Positions 17,205-25,846 of a stretch of 59,825 nt of DNA are shown piece by piece. The stretch is from Asaia bogorensis (GTDB taxonomy: Bacteria; Pseudomonadota; Alphaproteobacteria; Acetobacterales; Acetobacteraceae), in the NCBI GenBank assembly GCA_943333505.2, contig CALQTN020000020.1, positions 1-59,825 on the forward strand, given 5' to 3'. Numbering within the stretch: the first letter of the stretch is position 1; each line of letters begins with the position of its first letter. The notes under the pieces were generated by a model that ran no database searches, had not been told where the DNA came from, and saw only the letters and a program-made list of their open reading frames with translations. The position numbers and the translations under genes were made by a program.

Positions 17205-18685
17205 ACGCTGATCGCCCGATTGCGGTTGCCGTCACCGCCATGGGTGGCCAGGGTGGTGGGGTGCTGGCCGACTGGATTGTGGCACTGGCCGAGGAAAACG
17301 GCTGGCACGCCCAAGGGACTTCGGTGCCGGGCGTTGCCCAGCGCACCGGGGCGACGATTTATTATGTCGAACTGATCCGGCCCCAGCCTGGCCGCCACCC
17401 GGTGCTGTCGCTGATGCCGGTGCCCGGTGATGTCGATGTGGTGATTGCCGCCGAGTTGATGGAAGCTGGCCGCGCCATCCAGCGCGGCCTCGTCACCCCC
17501 GATCGCACCGTGCTGATCGCCTCCACCCATCGGTCGCTGTCGATGGTGGAAAAAATTGCCCCCGGCGATGGCACCGCCGATAGCGCCCCGGTGCTGGCCG
17601 CCGCCCGCAGCCAATCGAAACAATTCGTCAGCGCCGACATGCAGGCCATCGCCGAAAACACCGGCAGCGTGATCTCGGCGGCGTTGTTCGGCGCGCTGGC
17701 AGCCTCCGGCGCGCTGCCGTTCCCGCGCGATGCGTTTGAAGCCACGATCCGCAGCGCCGGTGTTGGGGTCAAAGCCAGCCTCGCCGCCTTTGCCGGCGGG
17801 TTCGCCGCGGCAAACGGCGATACGCCAGCCGCCCCCGCCCCCAAGCCGGTCCTCGGCATCCCGACCGGCGGCAGCGATGCCGACCGCGCCAAACTTTGCG
17901 CCCTGCTGACCCGCGCCAATAGCGACTTCGCCGCCGACGCCGCCGAAATGCTGACCCGTGGTATTGCGCGCCTGGTCGACTACCAGGACATCGCCTATGC
18001 CGAGGACTATGTCGCCCTGGTGGCCAAGATCACGCATCAGGATAGCAGCCTCGCGGTTGAGGCAGCCCGCCATATCGCCGCCGCCATGGCCTATGACGAC
18101 GTCATCCGGGTTGCCGATCTGAAAACCCGCGCCAGCCGCTCCAGCCGGGTGCGCGGGGAAATCCGCGCCGAGGCCGCGCAAATCGTCGACACCACCGAAT
18201 ACATGCACCCCAGGGTCGGGGAAATCTGCGCCACCATGCCGGCCGGCCTCGGCCGCGCCTTCGAAAGCAACGCCGCCCTGCGTTGGCTGTTAAGGGTGGT
18301 GTTCGACCGGCCCCGTCGGGTCCGCACCACTGCCTTGTCCGGCTTTGTCCCGCTTTATCTGATTGCCGGCATGAAGCGCTGGCGCCGCAGCCTGTTGCGC
18401 CACGATCGCGAGGTCGCGCATCGCGATGCGTGGTTGACCGTGGTGCAGGCCCAAAGCCGCGCCGATGTCGCGCTGGAAATCCTGAAATGCCGCCGTCTGG
18501 TCAAGGGCTATAGCGATACCCATAGCCGTGGCCAGGGCAAGTTCGACAAGATCATGGGCGCGTTATGGCTGCTTGATGGCCGCGACGATGCGGCCGGCTG
18601 GGTCCGTCGCTTGCGCGATGCGGCACTTGCCGACCCGGACGGCAAGACGCTCGATGGTGCCATCGCAACGATCAAGAGTTTCTGA
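17201..18685 (+). CDS. Indolepyruvate-type oxidoreductase, beta subunit with C-terminal extension (IorB-like)
   Basis: A 494-residue partner of the gene before it. Residues 1-190 are the gamma/beta domain of 2-oxoacid:ferredoxin oxidoreductases, with the CoA/nucleotide-like loop TAMGGQGGGVLADWI and SVPGVAQRTGATIYYVE. The remaining ~300 residues are an all-helical extension (ARLVDYQDIAYAEDYVALV, then ARHIAAAMAYDDVIRVADLK), absent from the ~200-residue archaeal IorB but usual in proteobacterial fused forms. ATG 17201 overlaps the alpha-subunit stop by 4 bases, implying coupled translation and a stoichiometric complex. Function follows the alpha subunit. Confidence 0.9.
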   Translation: MNADRPIAVAVTAMGGQGGGVLADWIVALAEENGWHAQGTSVPGVAQRTGATIYYVELIRPQPGRHPVLSLMPVPGDVDVVIAAELMEAGRAIQRGLVTPDRTVLIASTHRSLSMVEKIAPGDGTADSAPVLAAARSQSKQFVSADMQAIAENTGSVISAALFGALAASGALPFPRDAFEATIRSAGVGVKASLAAFAGGFAAANGDTPAAPAPKPVLGIPTGGSDADRAKLCALLTRANSDFAADAAEMLTRGIARLVDYQDIAYAEDYVALVAKITHQDSSLAVEAARHIAAAMAYDDVIRVADLKTRASRSSRVRGEIRAEAAQIVDTTEYMHPRVGEICATMPAGLGRAFESNAALRWLLRVVFDRPRRVRTTALSGFVPLYLIAGMKRWRRSLLRHDREVAHRDAWLTVVQAQSRADVALEILKCRRLVKGYSDTHSRGQGKFDKIMGALWLLDGRDDAAGWVRRLRDAALADPDGKTLDGAIATIKSF

Positions 18686-19974
18686 TGATTGATACAGCAC
18701 GGATTGCGCAATTGGTGCGCGATGGCGAGGTCCATCGTGACGTCTACACCTCGCCTGACATTTTCGACCATGAAATGACCCATCTGTTCGCCGCCACCTG
18801 GGTCTTCGTGGGCCATGCGAGCCAGATCCCGGCGATCGGTGATTTCACTACCACAACAATTGGCACTGCCCCGGTGATCATGGTGCGCCACACCGACACA
18901 ACCATCCACGTTCTGCACAACCGCTGCCCGCATAAAGGTACCCGCGTCGCCAATGATCCCTGCGGCAATACCGGGCGCTTCTTTCGCTGCCCCTATCATG
19001 CCTGGAGCTTTCGCACCGATGGCAAAGTCGCGGCCATTCCGTTACCCACCGGACATGCCGAAACCCCGTTCAAGCAATCCGCTGCCGCCGGCGGCATGCG
19101 CCCGGTCGGCGCCGTGCATGTCTATCGCGATTTCGTCTTCGCCCGACTGAACTCCGACGGCATGGGCTTTGAGAACTATTTCGGCCCGTCGCTCTCAAGT
19201 ATCGACAACATGGTCGATCGCTCGCCGGAAGGCCGTTTGGAGGTCGCCGGCGGGGTATTGCGCTACATGCACCGCTGCAACTGGAAGATGCTGGTCGAGA
19301 ATTTGACCGATACCTGCCACCCGATGGTCGCCCATGAAAGCTCGGCCGGCACTGCGCTCGCCATGGGCAAGTCGCTGCCCGGCAGACACCCCGCAGTCGA
19401 AATCTACGCGCCCTTCATGTCGCCCTACACCTTCTACGAAGGCATGGGCATCAGGGTCTGGCCCAATGGGCATGGCCATACCGGGGTGCATGGCTCGATC
19501 CATTCCGATTATTCCGCGGTCCCTGGCTATTTTGATCAGATGGTGGCGGCGTACGGCGCGGATCGCGCCAAAGCCATCCTCGATGAAAACCGCCACAACA
19601 CGGTCTACTTCCCCAACATGACGATCAAGGGACCGATCCAGGCGCTGCGCATCTTCAAGCCGATCGCCGCTGACCGCACTTTGGTCGAGTCCTGGACATT
19701 TCGCCTGGTTGGCGCGCCGGATCAGTTGCTTGAACGGACCGTGCTCTATTCCCGCCTGATCAACGCACCGACATCGCCGGTTGGCCATGACGATCAGGAA
19801 ATGTACGAGCGCGCCCAGGACAGTTTGCAATCGGACAGCAACCCCTGGGTCAACATGCAACGCCTGCTCGGCGCCGATGAGATCGAGGAAACCGCCGAGG
19901 TCAACGGCACCAGCGAACGCCAGATGCGCAATCAGTTCCACGCCTGGCGGCGTTTCATGACTGCTGCGTTGTGA
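18685..19974 (+). CDS. Aromatic-ring-hydroxylating dioxygenase, Rieske alpha subunit
   Basis: The catalytic subunit (429 residues) of a Rieske non-heme iron oxygenase. The [2Fe-2S] motif is complete: C81-P-H83 in NRCPHKGTRV and C102-x2-H105 in FRCPYHAWSF. The mononuclear iron triad is visible as D-x2-H-x4-H in NLTDTCHPMVAHESS (about 206-217), with the bridging aspartate just before. Start ATG overlaps the preceding stop (TGATG) and its stop overlaps the beta-subunit GTG, so alpha and beta are made together. No ferredoxin or reductase gene is in the operon. In iad-type auxin-degradation loci a dioxygenase pair of this kind hydroxylates indole-3-acetate; that substrate is inferred here from context, not from active-site residues. 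Confidence 0.93.
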   Translation: MIDTARIAQLVRDGEVHRDVYTSPDIFDHEMTHLFAATWVFVGHASQIPAIGDFTTTTIGTAPVIMVRHTDTTIHVLHNRCPHKGTRVANDPCGNTGRFFRCPYHAWSFRTDGKVAAIPLPTGHAETPFKQSAAAGGMRPVGAVHVYRDFVFARLNSDGMGFENYFGPSLSSIDNMVDRSPEGRLEVAGGVLRYMHRCNWKMLVENLTDTCHPMVAHESSAGTALAMGKSLPGRHPAVEIYAPFMSPYTFYEGMGIRVWPNGHGHTGVHGSIHSDYSAVPGYFDQMVAAYGADRAKAILDENRHNTVYFPNMTIKGPIQALRIFKPIAADRTLVESWTFRLVGAPDQLLERTVLYSRLINAPTSPVGHDDQEMYERAQDSLQSDSNPWVNMQRLLGADEIEETAEVNGTSERQMRNQFHAWRRFMTAAL

Positions 19975-20435
19975 CAGACGCCGACATCATCGGCTTCATC
20001 CGTCACGAGGCGCGGCTGATCGACGAGCAGCGCTTTGATGAATGGCTCGACCTGTTCACCGAGGATGGCCGCTACTGGATGCCGCTCGACCCCGCGCAGA
20101 CTGACTGGAAACTGCAACAATCTCTCTACAGCGAGGATGTGTTCCTGTTGCGGCTGCGGTGCGAACGGCTGAAAAGCGCCAAGACCTATTCGCAGAAGCC
20201 GAAAAGCCGCTGCCATCATCTGCTGCAAACCCCGGAAATCGACCGGCGCGACGGCGGAATTTCGACCTGGACGGCATTCCACTACGTCGAAACCCGGCTC
20301 GACGAACAAACCCTGTACGCCGGCTGGAGCCGGCATTCCCTGGTCGAACTGGACGGTAAATTGCGTATATTGCTCAAGCGGATCGATCTGGTGAACCCCG
20401 ACAGCGCCTTCGCCGGCATTCAGTTATTCATGTGA
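19971..20435 (+). CDS. Aromatic-ring-hydroxylating dioxygenase, beta subunit
   Basis: A 154-residue small subunit with the NTF2-like cone fold typical of dioxygenase beta chains: an N-terminal helix pair (FIRHEARLIDEQRFDEWLDL), FTEDGRYWMPL, and the conserved R-C-H-H-L region followed by beta strands ending LRILLKRIDLVNPD. It is structural and completes the alpha3beta3 oxygenase. Starts at GTG 19971 overlapping the alpha stop (GTGA), and its own TGA overlaps the ligase ATG. Confidence 0.9.
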   Translation: MTDADIIGFIRHEARLIDEQRFDEWLDLFTEDGRYWMPLDPAQTDWKLQQSLYSEDVFLLRLRCERLKSAKTYSQKPKSRCHHLLQTPEIDRRDGGISTWTAFHYVETRLDEQTLYAGWSRHSLVELDGKLRILLKRIDLVNPDSAFAGIQLFM

Positions 20436-22003
20436 TGAAGACCGTTCACGACGCGTTTCGCGCAACCGTCGCGGCCTATGGCGCGCGGCCTTTCATGGCG
20501 GTGTTGCCGGAAACGGCTGCGGTTTATGGCATCGCTGCCGGGGAAATCACCTATGCCGACGCGGCTGGGATCGTGGATGCCCTGATTGCGCGCTACCGCG
20601 CCGCCGGCTACGGGCGTGGCCATCGCATCGGGTTACGGCTGGAAAACCGACCGGCGATGCTGCTGCATTTCTTCGCGCTCAATGCCTTGGGCGTCTCGAT
20701 TGTGCCGGTGAACCCCGATCTGCGCGCCGCCGAGTTGGATTACCTCGTGACCCATTCCAACATGGCGCTCGCGGTAGATGCCGCCATTGGCCGCGCCAAC
20801 CTGCCGCTTGTCCCGGTAATCGGCCCCGATGATGTGCCGCCGCCCGCCCCACCGCCGGCGGGTGCGGTCGGCGACGAGGCAGCGTTGCTCTATACCTCCG
20901 GCACCACCGGTCTGCCCAAAGGCTGCGTTTTGAGCAACGATTATTTCCACACCGCCGGACGCTGGTATGTCGGCATGGGCGGGTATTGCACCCTGCATCC
21001 GGGCGCGGACCGCATGCTGACGCCGCTGCCGCTGTTCCACATGAACGCGCTGGCGGCATCCACCATGGCGATGCTGACGACTGGCGGTTGCCTGATTGTC
21101 CTGGATCGTTTCCATCCCACCACCTGGTGGGACAGCGTGGCGCGCGCGGGCGCGACCATCGTCCACTACCTCGGGGTCATGCCGGCGATCCTGATGGCGG
21201 GGCCGGCGACGGACGCCGAGCGCGCCCATCAGGTTCGGTTCGGCTTTGGCGCCGGGGTTGATCGCCGGCTGCACGCCCTGGCCGAGCAACGGTTCAGCTT
21301 TCCGCTGGTCGAAGGCTGGGCGATGACCGAAACCGGCTGTTCTGTCGGCATCAATGCCAATCTCGAACCACGCAATATCGGCCAAAGCTGCTTTGGCAAG
21401 CCCGGCCCGCATGTCGGCTGGCGGATCGTGGCCGATGATGGCAGCGATGCGCCGGTTGATACGCCGGGCGAATTGCTGGTCCGCCATGCCGGCCCCGATC
21501 CGCGCGCCGGCTTCTTCACCGAATACCTCAAGGACCCCGACGCGACTGCGACCGCCTGGGCGGATGGCTGGTTCCACACCGGCGACGTGGTGCGCCGCGA
21601 TGCTGATGGGCTGTTCTATTTCGTTGATCGCAAAAAGAACGTCATTCGTCGCAGCGGGGAAAATATCGCCGCGGTTGAGGTCGAAGGCGTATTGCAACGC
21701 CATCCCCTGGTGCGTATCGCCGGCGTCGCGCCGGTGGCCGACGACATTCGCGGCGAGGAGGTCTTTGCGGTGCTGGTGCCGCATGCACCGATTGCCGATC
21801 CTGAAGCGGCGGCACGGGAAATCACGACCTGGGCCCTGACCCAACTCGCCTACTACAAGCCGCCCGGTTACATCGCCTTTGTCAATACGATCCCGGTTAC
21901 CTCAACCAACAAAATCCAGCGCGCAAGTTTGCGCCAGATCGCCCAGGATCTGCATCGATCGGGTGCGTACCTTGATACGCGCGCGCTGAAACGCCGGACA
22001 TGA
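20435..22003 (+). CDS. Acyl-CoA ligase (AMP-binding, adenylate-forming family)
   Basis: A 522-residue enzyme that activates a carboxylic acid as its CoA thioester via an acyl-adenylate. Core motifs: A3 LLYTSGTTGLPKGC (about residue 151), A5 GWAMTETG (about 295), A7/A8 TGDVVRRDADGLFYFVDRKK and SGENIAAVEVEG, and the C-terminal catalytic lysine region TSTNKIQRASLR. Overall closest in look to crotonobetaine/cyclohexanecarboxylate-CoA ligases. ATG 20435 (TGATG overlap) is preferred over GTG 20432. Sitting right after the dioxygenase genes, it probably activates the ring-hydroxylated acid. Confidence 0.92.
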   Translation: MKTVHDAFRATVAAYGARPFMAVLPETAAVYGIAAGEITYADAAGIVDALIARYRAAGYGRGHRIGLRLENRPAMLLHFFALNALGVSIVPVNPDLRAAELDYLVTHSNMALAVDAAIGRANLPLVPVIGPDDVPPPAPPPAGAVGDEAALLYTSGTTGLPKGCVLSNDYFHTAGRWYVGMGGYCTLHPGADRMLTPLPLFHMNALAASTMAMLTTGGCLIVLDRFHPTTWWDSVARAGATIVHYLGVMPAILMAGPATDAERAHQVRFGFGAGVDRRLHALAEQRFSFPLVEGWAMTETGCSVGINANLEPRNIGQSCFGKPGPHVGWRIVADDGSDAPVDTPGELLVRHAGPDPRAGFFTEYLKDPDATATAWADGWFHTGDVVRRDADGLFYFVDRKKNVIRRSGENIAAVEVEGVLQRHPLVRIAGVAPVADDIRGEEVFAVLVPHAPIADPEAAAREITTWALTQLAYYKPPGYIAFVNTIPVTSTNKIQRASLRQIAQDLHRSGAYLDTRALKRRT

Positions 22004-23160
22004 GGCAAGGCTATGACGGCATTGTCGTCGCCGCGCCGGTGACTATTCCGTACGAGCGCTATTCAGTGCATGGCGCGCATCACTGGCTCGGGCGCGCACT
22101 GCATGGACTGTTGCAAGCGGCGCATCTCACCCCGCAGGACCTCGACGGCGCGTGTGTGTCCAGCTTCACCTTGGGCAGCGATACCGCAATCGGCCTCACC
22201 CAGCATTTCGGCCTGTCGCCACGCTGGCTGGACCATATTCCGATGGGCGGGGCATCGGGGGTGGTGGCATTGCGCCGCGCGGCCCGCGCCGTGCAGGCGG
22301 GGGATGCCGATATTGTTGCGTGTGTCGCTGGCGATACCAACGCGCCGGACCAGTTTCGGGCAACTGTCGCAGGCTTCAGCCGTTTCGCCATCGATGCCGC
22401 CCTGCCCTATGGCGCTGGCGGCCCCAACGCGGCGTTCGCGCTGCTAACTGACGCCTATATGCGCAGAACTGGCGCCACCCGGGAGGATTTCGGCCGCATC
22501 GCAGTGAGCCAGCGCGACAATGCGCGGGGCTTTCCGCACGCGCTGCTGCGCTCGGCGCTGACGATGGACCAGTATCTCGCCGCCCGCATGGTGTCCGATC
22601 CTGTCGCATTGTTCGATTGCGTGATGCCCTGCGCCGGCGCCGAGGGCGTACTGGTGATGCAGGAGGCGACTGCGAAAAACCTCGGCCTCAGCTACGCCCA
22701 TCTGCGCGGCGCGATCGAGCGGCATAACGCGTTCCCTGATGATCCGATCCAGCTGCGCGGTGGCTGGGCAATGGATTGCGACGAGTTATACGCAATGGCT
22801 GCAACCACGCCGGACGGCATCGGCCTGCTGCAAACCTATGACGATTATCCGGTTATTGTGATGTTGCAACTGGAAGGTCTCGGCTTTTGCGCGCCGGGCG
22901 GAGCGCCGGATTTTGTTCGCAACCATGACCTGCGACTGACGGGCGATTTCCCGCATAACAGTTCCGGCGGGCAGTTATCGGGTGGGCAGGCCGGGGCGGC
23001 GGGCGGCTATCTCGGCCTGACCGACGCGCTGCGCCAACTCACCCGAACGTCCCTTGGCCCGCAAATCGCCGGCCTGCAACGCGCGCTGGTCAGCGGCTTT
23101 GGGATGATCAATTACGATCGCGGCCTGTGCAGCGGCGCTGTCATTCTGGAGTCGACATGA
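22000..23160 (+). CDS. Thiolase-fold protein lacking the nucleophilic Cys; probable CoA-dependent aldolase/lyase
   Basis: A 386-residue thiolase-superfamily protein. At the position of the catalytic cysteine (NxxCAS in true thiolases) it reads IPMGGASGVVALRRA (about residues 77-91), with no Cys. The C-terminal motif is NSSGGQLSGGQAGAAGG (about 318-334) instead of GGxxxxGHPxGxxG. The same loss is seen in the Ltp2-type enzymes of steroid degradation, which pair with a DUF35 protein and cleave tertiary beta-hydroxyacyl-CoAs by retro-aldol reaction. Here the next gene encodes a DUF35-containing protein and overlaps by 4 bases, so an aldolase pair is likely. A degradative thiolase is the alternative. 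Confidence 0.82.
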   Translation: MRQGYDGIVVAAPVTIPYERYSVHGAHHWLGRALHGLLQAAHLTPQDLDGACVSSFTLGSDTAIGLTQHFGLSPRWLDHIPMGGASGVVALRRAARAVQAGDADIVACVAGDTNAPDQFRATVAGFSRFAIDAALPYGAGGPNAAFALLTDAYMRRTGATREDFGRIAVSQRDNARGFPHALLRSALTMDQYLAARMVSDPVALFDCVMPCAGAEGVLVMQEATAKNLGLSYAHLRGAIERHNAFPDDPIQLRGGWAMDCDELYAMAATTPDGIGLLQTYDDYPVIVMLQLEGLGFCAPGGAPDFVRNHDLRLTGDFPHNSSGGQLSGGQAGAAGGYLGLTDALRQLTRTSLGPQIAGLQRALVSGFGMINYDRGLCSGAVILEST

Positions 23161-24332
23161 TCCGTCGTCCTGGCAATCCGACCATCCTGCCGGCAGCGCC
23201 CCTGGTGCCGCCTGCAGCGCGCAGCAGGACGACACGCGGCCTCGCAGTCGCCGCCGCCCAGGGACGTTTTGCTTTGCAGGTTTGTGCCGATTGCGGCCGC
23301 AGCCAGTATCCCCCGCGTGAGGCCTGTGTTGGCTGCCTCGGCGCACGGCTCCAATGGTGCGATGTCCCAACCAGCGGCGTTCTGAGTGCCGCCACCACGG
23401 TCCGGATCAGCACCGATCCCTATTTCCGCCAGCACACGCCATGGCGGATGGGGAGCGTGCGCCTCGATTGCGGGGTCGATGCGATGGCGCATCTGCACCG
23501 TGACTGCGCGGTCGCCAACCGGGTGCGCATGGCGCTGAAACTGGACAAGGCCGGCCAGGGTGTCATGGTTGCCCTGCCCGAGACGGACACCAACGCGATG
23601 CACACTGACCCGAAACTGCGCGAATTCACCTGCGATCCGGCGGGACGACGGGTGTTGGTCACCGATGGGCGCACCGCGTTCGGCCAGGCGGTGGCACGCG
23701 GGTTGATCGCGGCCGGGGCGGAGGTGTTTCTCGGCATCGCAGCCCCCTGGCATCCCTTCCCCGGCCAGAATGATCTGCCGGGAATTCAAGTCGCACTCGA
23801 CCTCACCGACGGCATCAGCACACAAAATGCCGCCGCCGCGATTGCCGCGCGCACCGACATCATTGTCAACACATCCGGCTTTTTTCGCCCCGGTCCTGGC
23901 GATGCCCGTGCGGCCATGGAGGCGAGCTATTTTGCCGCCTCGCGCCTCGCACAAATTTTCCTGCCCGCATTGCAGGCCCGTGCCGGAGACGGCACCCACC
24001 CCGCCTGCGCCTGGGTCAACATGATCGGCATCAACGGCCTGGTGCCCGATCCCGCGGCGCCGCTCGCATCCGCCACCAACGCCGCAACCCTCGCCATGGT
24101 GCGGGCGCTGCGCCCGACACTGCGGCCGTTGAAGCTGATCAACGCCTTTGTCGGCCCGCTCGACGATCAGTGGCACCAGGGATTACCGCCGCCCAAGACA
24201 ACCCCGGCACAATTCGCCCAAGCGGTGCTTGCCGCCCTGCGCGACGGCCACGAGGAAATCGCTGTCGGTGACATTGCCCGCCATATCCTGGCGCAGTGGC
24301 ACGACAATGCCGCTATAACGCTTCACGCCTAA
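23157..24332 (+). CDS. DUF35 zinc-ribbon/OB-fold protein fused to an SDR-like domain
   Basis: A 391-residue two-domain protein. The first ~145 residues are a DUF35 module: zinc ribbon with C43-x2-C46 and C57-x2-C60 (VCADCGRSQYPPREACVGC), then an OB-fold region. From about residue 160 a Rossmann-like domain begins, GRRVLVTDGRTAFGQAVARG, but the glycine pattern is not canonical and no YxxxK catalytic pair is visible (VNMIGINGLVPDPAAPLASA replaces that region). The second domain may therefore be structural or may bind CoA/nucleotide without redox activity. DUF35 proteins are obligate partners of Ltp2-type thiolase-fold aldolases. ATG 23157 overlaps the stop of that gene. The fused architecture is unusual to me. 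Confidence 0.8.
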   Translation: MIRRPGNPTILPAAPLVPPAARSRTTRGLAVAAAQGRFALQVCADCGRSQYPPREACVGCLGARLQWCDVPTSGVLSAATTVRISTDPYFRQHTPWRMGSVRLDCGVDAMAHLHRDCAVANRVRMALKLDKAGQGVMVALPETDTNAMHTDPKLREFTCDPAGRRVLVTDGRTAFGQAVARGLIAAGAEVFLGIAAPWHPFPGQNDLPGIQVALDLTDGISTQNAAAAIAARTDIIVNTSGFFRPGPGDARAAMEASYFAASRLAQIFLPALQARAGDGTHPACAWVNMIGINGLVPDPAAPLASATNAATLAMVRALRPTLRPLKLINAFVGPLDDQWHQGLPPPKTTPAQFAQAVLAALRDGHEEIAVGDIARHILAQWHDNAAITLHA

Positions 24333-24353
24333 CCCCAGCCGGAGACCGCGACC

Positions 24354-25124
24354 ATGTCCAGCCTCGCCGCCTTTGCCGCCGATCTTGCCACCGGTAAGCT
24401 CAAAATTATCGATCTCACCCAGACCCTGTCGCCCGATTTCCCCACCATCGTGCTGCCGCCGCAATTCGGCCAATGCGCGCCGTTCCGGATGGATGTCATT
24501 TCGCGCTATGATGACGCGGGCCCCGGTTGGTTCTGGCACAATATTTCGGTGGGCGAGCATACTGGCACCCATTTCGATGCCCCGGTGCATTGGGTAACCG
24601 GCAAGGATCTGCCCAACAACACCACCGACACGCTGGTGGTGCAGAATCTGATCGCCCCAGCGTCTGTGATCGATTGCTCCAAGGACGCCGCCAATAATGG
24701 CGATTACCTGCTGACGGTCGCGACATTGGAAGCCTGGGAAGCCAAGCACGGCAAAATCCCTGCCGGCAACTGGGTGCTTTTCCGCACCGACTGGTCCAAG
24801 CGAAGCGGTGCGGCCTATTCCAACATGATGGAAGACGGCGCCCACACGCCGGGCCCCGATGCCGCCGCAGTGCAATGGCTGGTCGATCGTGGCGTGCTCG
24901 GCCTGGGGGTCGAAACCATCGGCACCGATGCCGGCCAGGCGCACACGTTCACCCCAATGTATCCGGCCCACACGCTGATGCATGGCGCTGGGCGTTACGG
25001 GCTGCAATGCCTGTGCAATCTTGACCAGCTTCCCGCCACCGGCGCGATGATTGTGGCGGCGCCGCTGAAAATCCTCGGTGGCTCCGGCAGCCCGTTGCGC
25101 GTGCTGGCAATCGTTCCCGCCTAG
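24354..25124 (+). CDS. Cyclase-family metal-dependent hydrolase, isatin hydrolase/kynurenine formamidase-like
   Basis: A 256-residue member of the cyclase family, which opens cyclic amides or hydrolyses formamides with Mn or Zn. The metal-binding signature HxGTHxDxPxH is exact in GEHTGTHFDAPVHW (about 67-80), and an upstream DLTQTLSPDFPTI matches the conserved N-terminus. Isatin hydrolase belongs to this family and converts isatin to isatinate. It lies 21 bases after the DUF35-SDR gene, with a GGAG-like site before ATG 24354, and its TAG overlaps the next start. Kynurenine formamidase or another cyclic-amide hydrolase are the alternatives; context with IorAB favours isatin. Confidence 0.85.
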   Translation: MSSLAAFAADLATGKLKIIDLTQTLSPDFPTIVLPPQFGQCAPFRMDVISRYDDAGPGWFWHNISVGEHTGTHFDAPVHWVTGKDLPNNTTDTLVVQNLIAPASVIDCSKDAANNGDYLLTVATLEAWEAKHGKIPAGNWVLFRTDWSKRSGAAYSNMMEDGAHTPGPDAAAVQWLVDRGVLGLGVETIGTDAGQAHTFTPMYPAHTLMHGAGRYGLQCLCNLDQLPATGAMIVAAPLKILGGSGSPLRVLAIVPA

Positions 25125-25846
25125 TGCCAACAGCCATCGTCACCGGCGGGTCATCCGGCATAGGCGCGGCGATTGCCCGCGCCATGCTGGCTGACGGCTA
25201 CAAAGTGGTTTCGCTGGCCCTGGATACGCCCGACTGGACGCATCCAGGGCTGGACGCCATCGCGGTTGATCTGGCCGATCCGGTGGCAACCAGAAAAATT
25301 GCCGCCGAGATCCTGGCGCGGGGTGACATCAGCCATATCGTCCACAGCGCCGGCGCCATCCGCCCGGCGCTGCTGGCCGATGTCGCGCCGGCCGATCTGC
25401 ACACACTGACCGACCTGCATCTTGTCGCGCCCACTTTGCTTGCCCAGGCGGCCTTGCCCGGCATGCGGGCACGCCGGTTCGGGCGGATCATTCTCGTATC
25501 ATCGCGCGCCGCACTCGGGCTGCAAACCAGAAGCGCCTATGCCGCCACCAAGGCGGGGATGATCGCGCTGACCCGCACCTGGGCGCTGGAGCTTGCCAAA
25601 GACGGCATCACGGTCAACGCGATTGCCCCCGGGCCGATCCGTGGCACCGCATTGTTCCACGATGTGGTTCCGGATGGCAGTGAAGCCGAGGCCAAGCTCG
25701 CTGCCAGTATTCCGGTAGGCAGGCTCGGCCTGCCGACCGATGTCGCGCGCGCCGCGATGTTCTTTGCAGCTTCTGACGCGGATTTCGTCACCGGACAGAC
25801 GCTGTTTGTCTGCGGCGGCGCCAGCGTCGGCGTTTTGGGGGTTTAA
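25124..25846 (+). CDS. Short-chain dehydrogenase/reductase (FabG-like)
   Basis: A 240-residue classical SDR with the nucleotide-binding TGGSSGIGAAIA, the VHSAGAIRPA segment in place of NNAG, catalytic Ser in ILVSSRAALG and YAATKAG (Tyr/Lys pair). The start is GTG 25124, overlapping the TAG of the hydrolase gene. In the operon it could oxidise a hydroxylated intermediate such as dioxindole or reduce a ketone; the exact reaction is not evident. Confidence 0.9.
   Translation: MPTAIVTGGSSGIGAAIARAMLADGYKVVSLALDTPDWTHPGLDAIAVDLADPVATRKIAAEILARGDISHIVHSAGAIRPALLADVAPADLHTLTDLHLVAPTLLAQAALPGMRARRFGRIILVSSRAALGLQTRSAYAATKAGMIALTRTWALELAKDGITVNAIAPGPIRGTALFHDVVPDGSEAEAKLAASIPVGRLGLPTDVARAAMFFAASDADFVTGQTLFVCGGASVGVLGV

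Noticed and set aside
20633-21844. 403-residue minus-strand frame opposite the CoA ligase
   Set aside because: Antisense shadow rich in His, Arg and Gln; ligase motifs are complete on the other strand.
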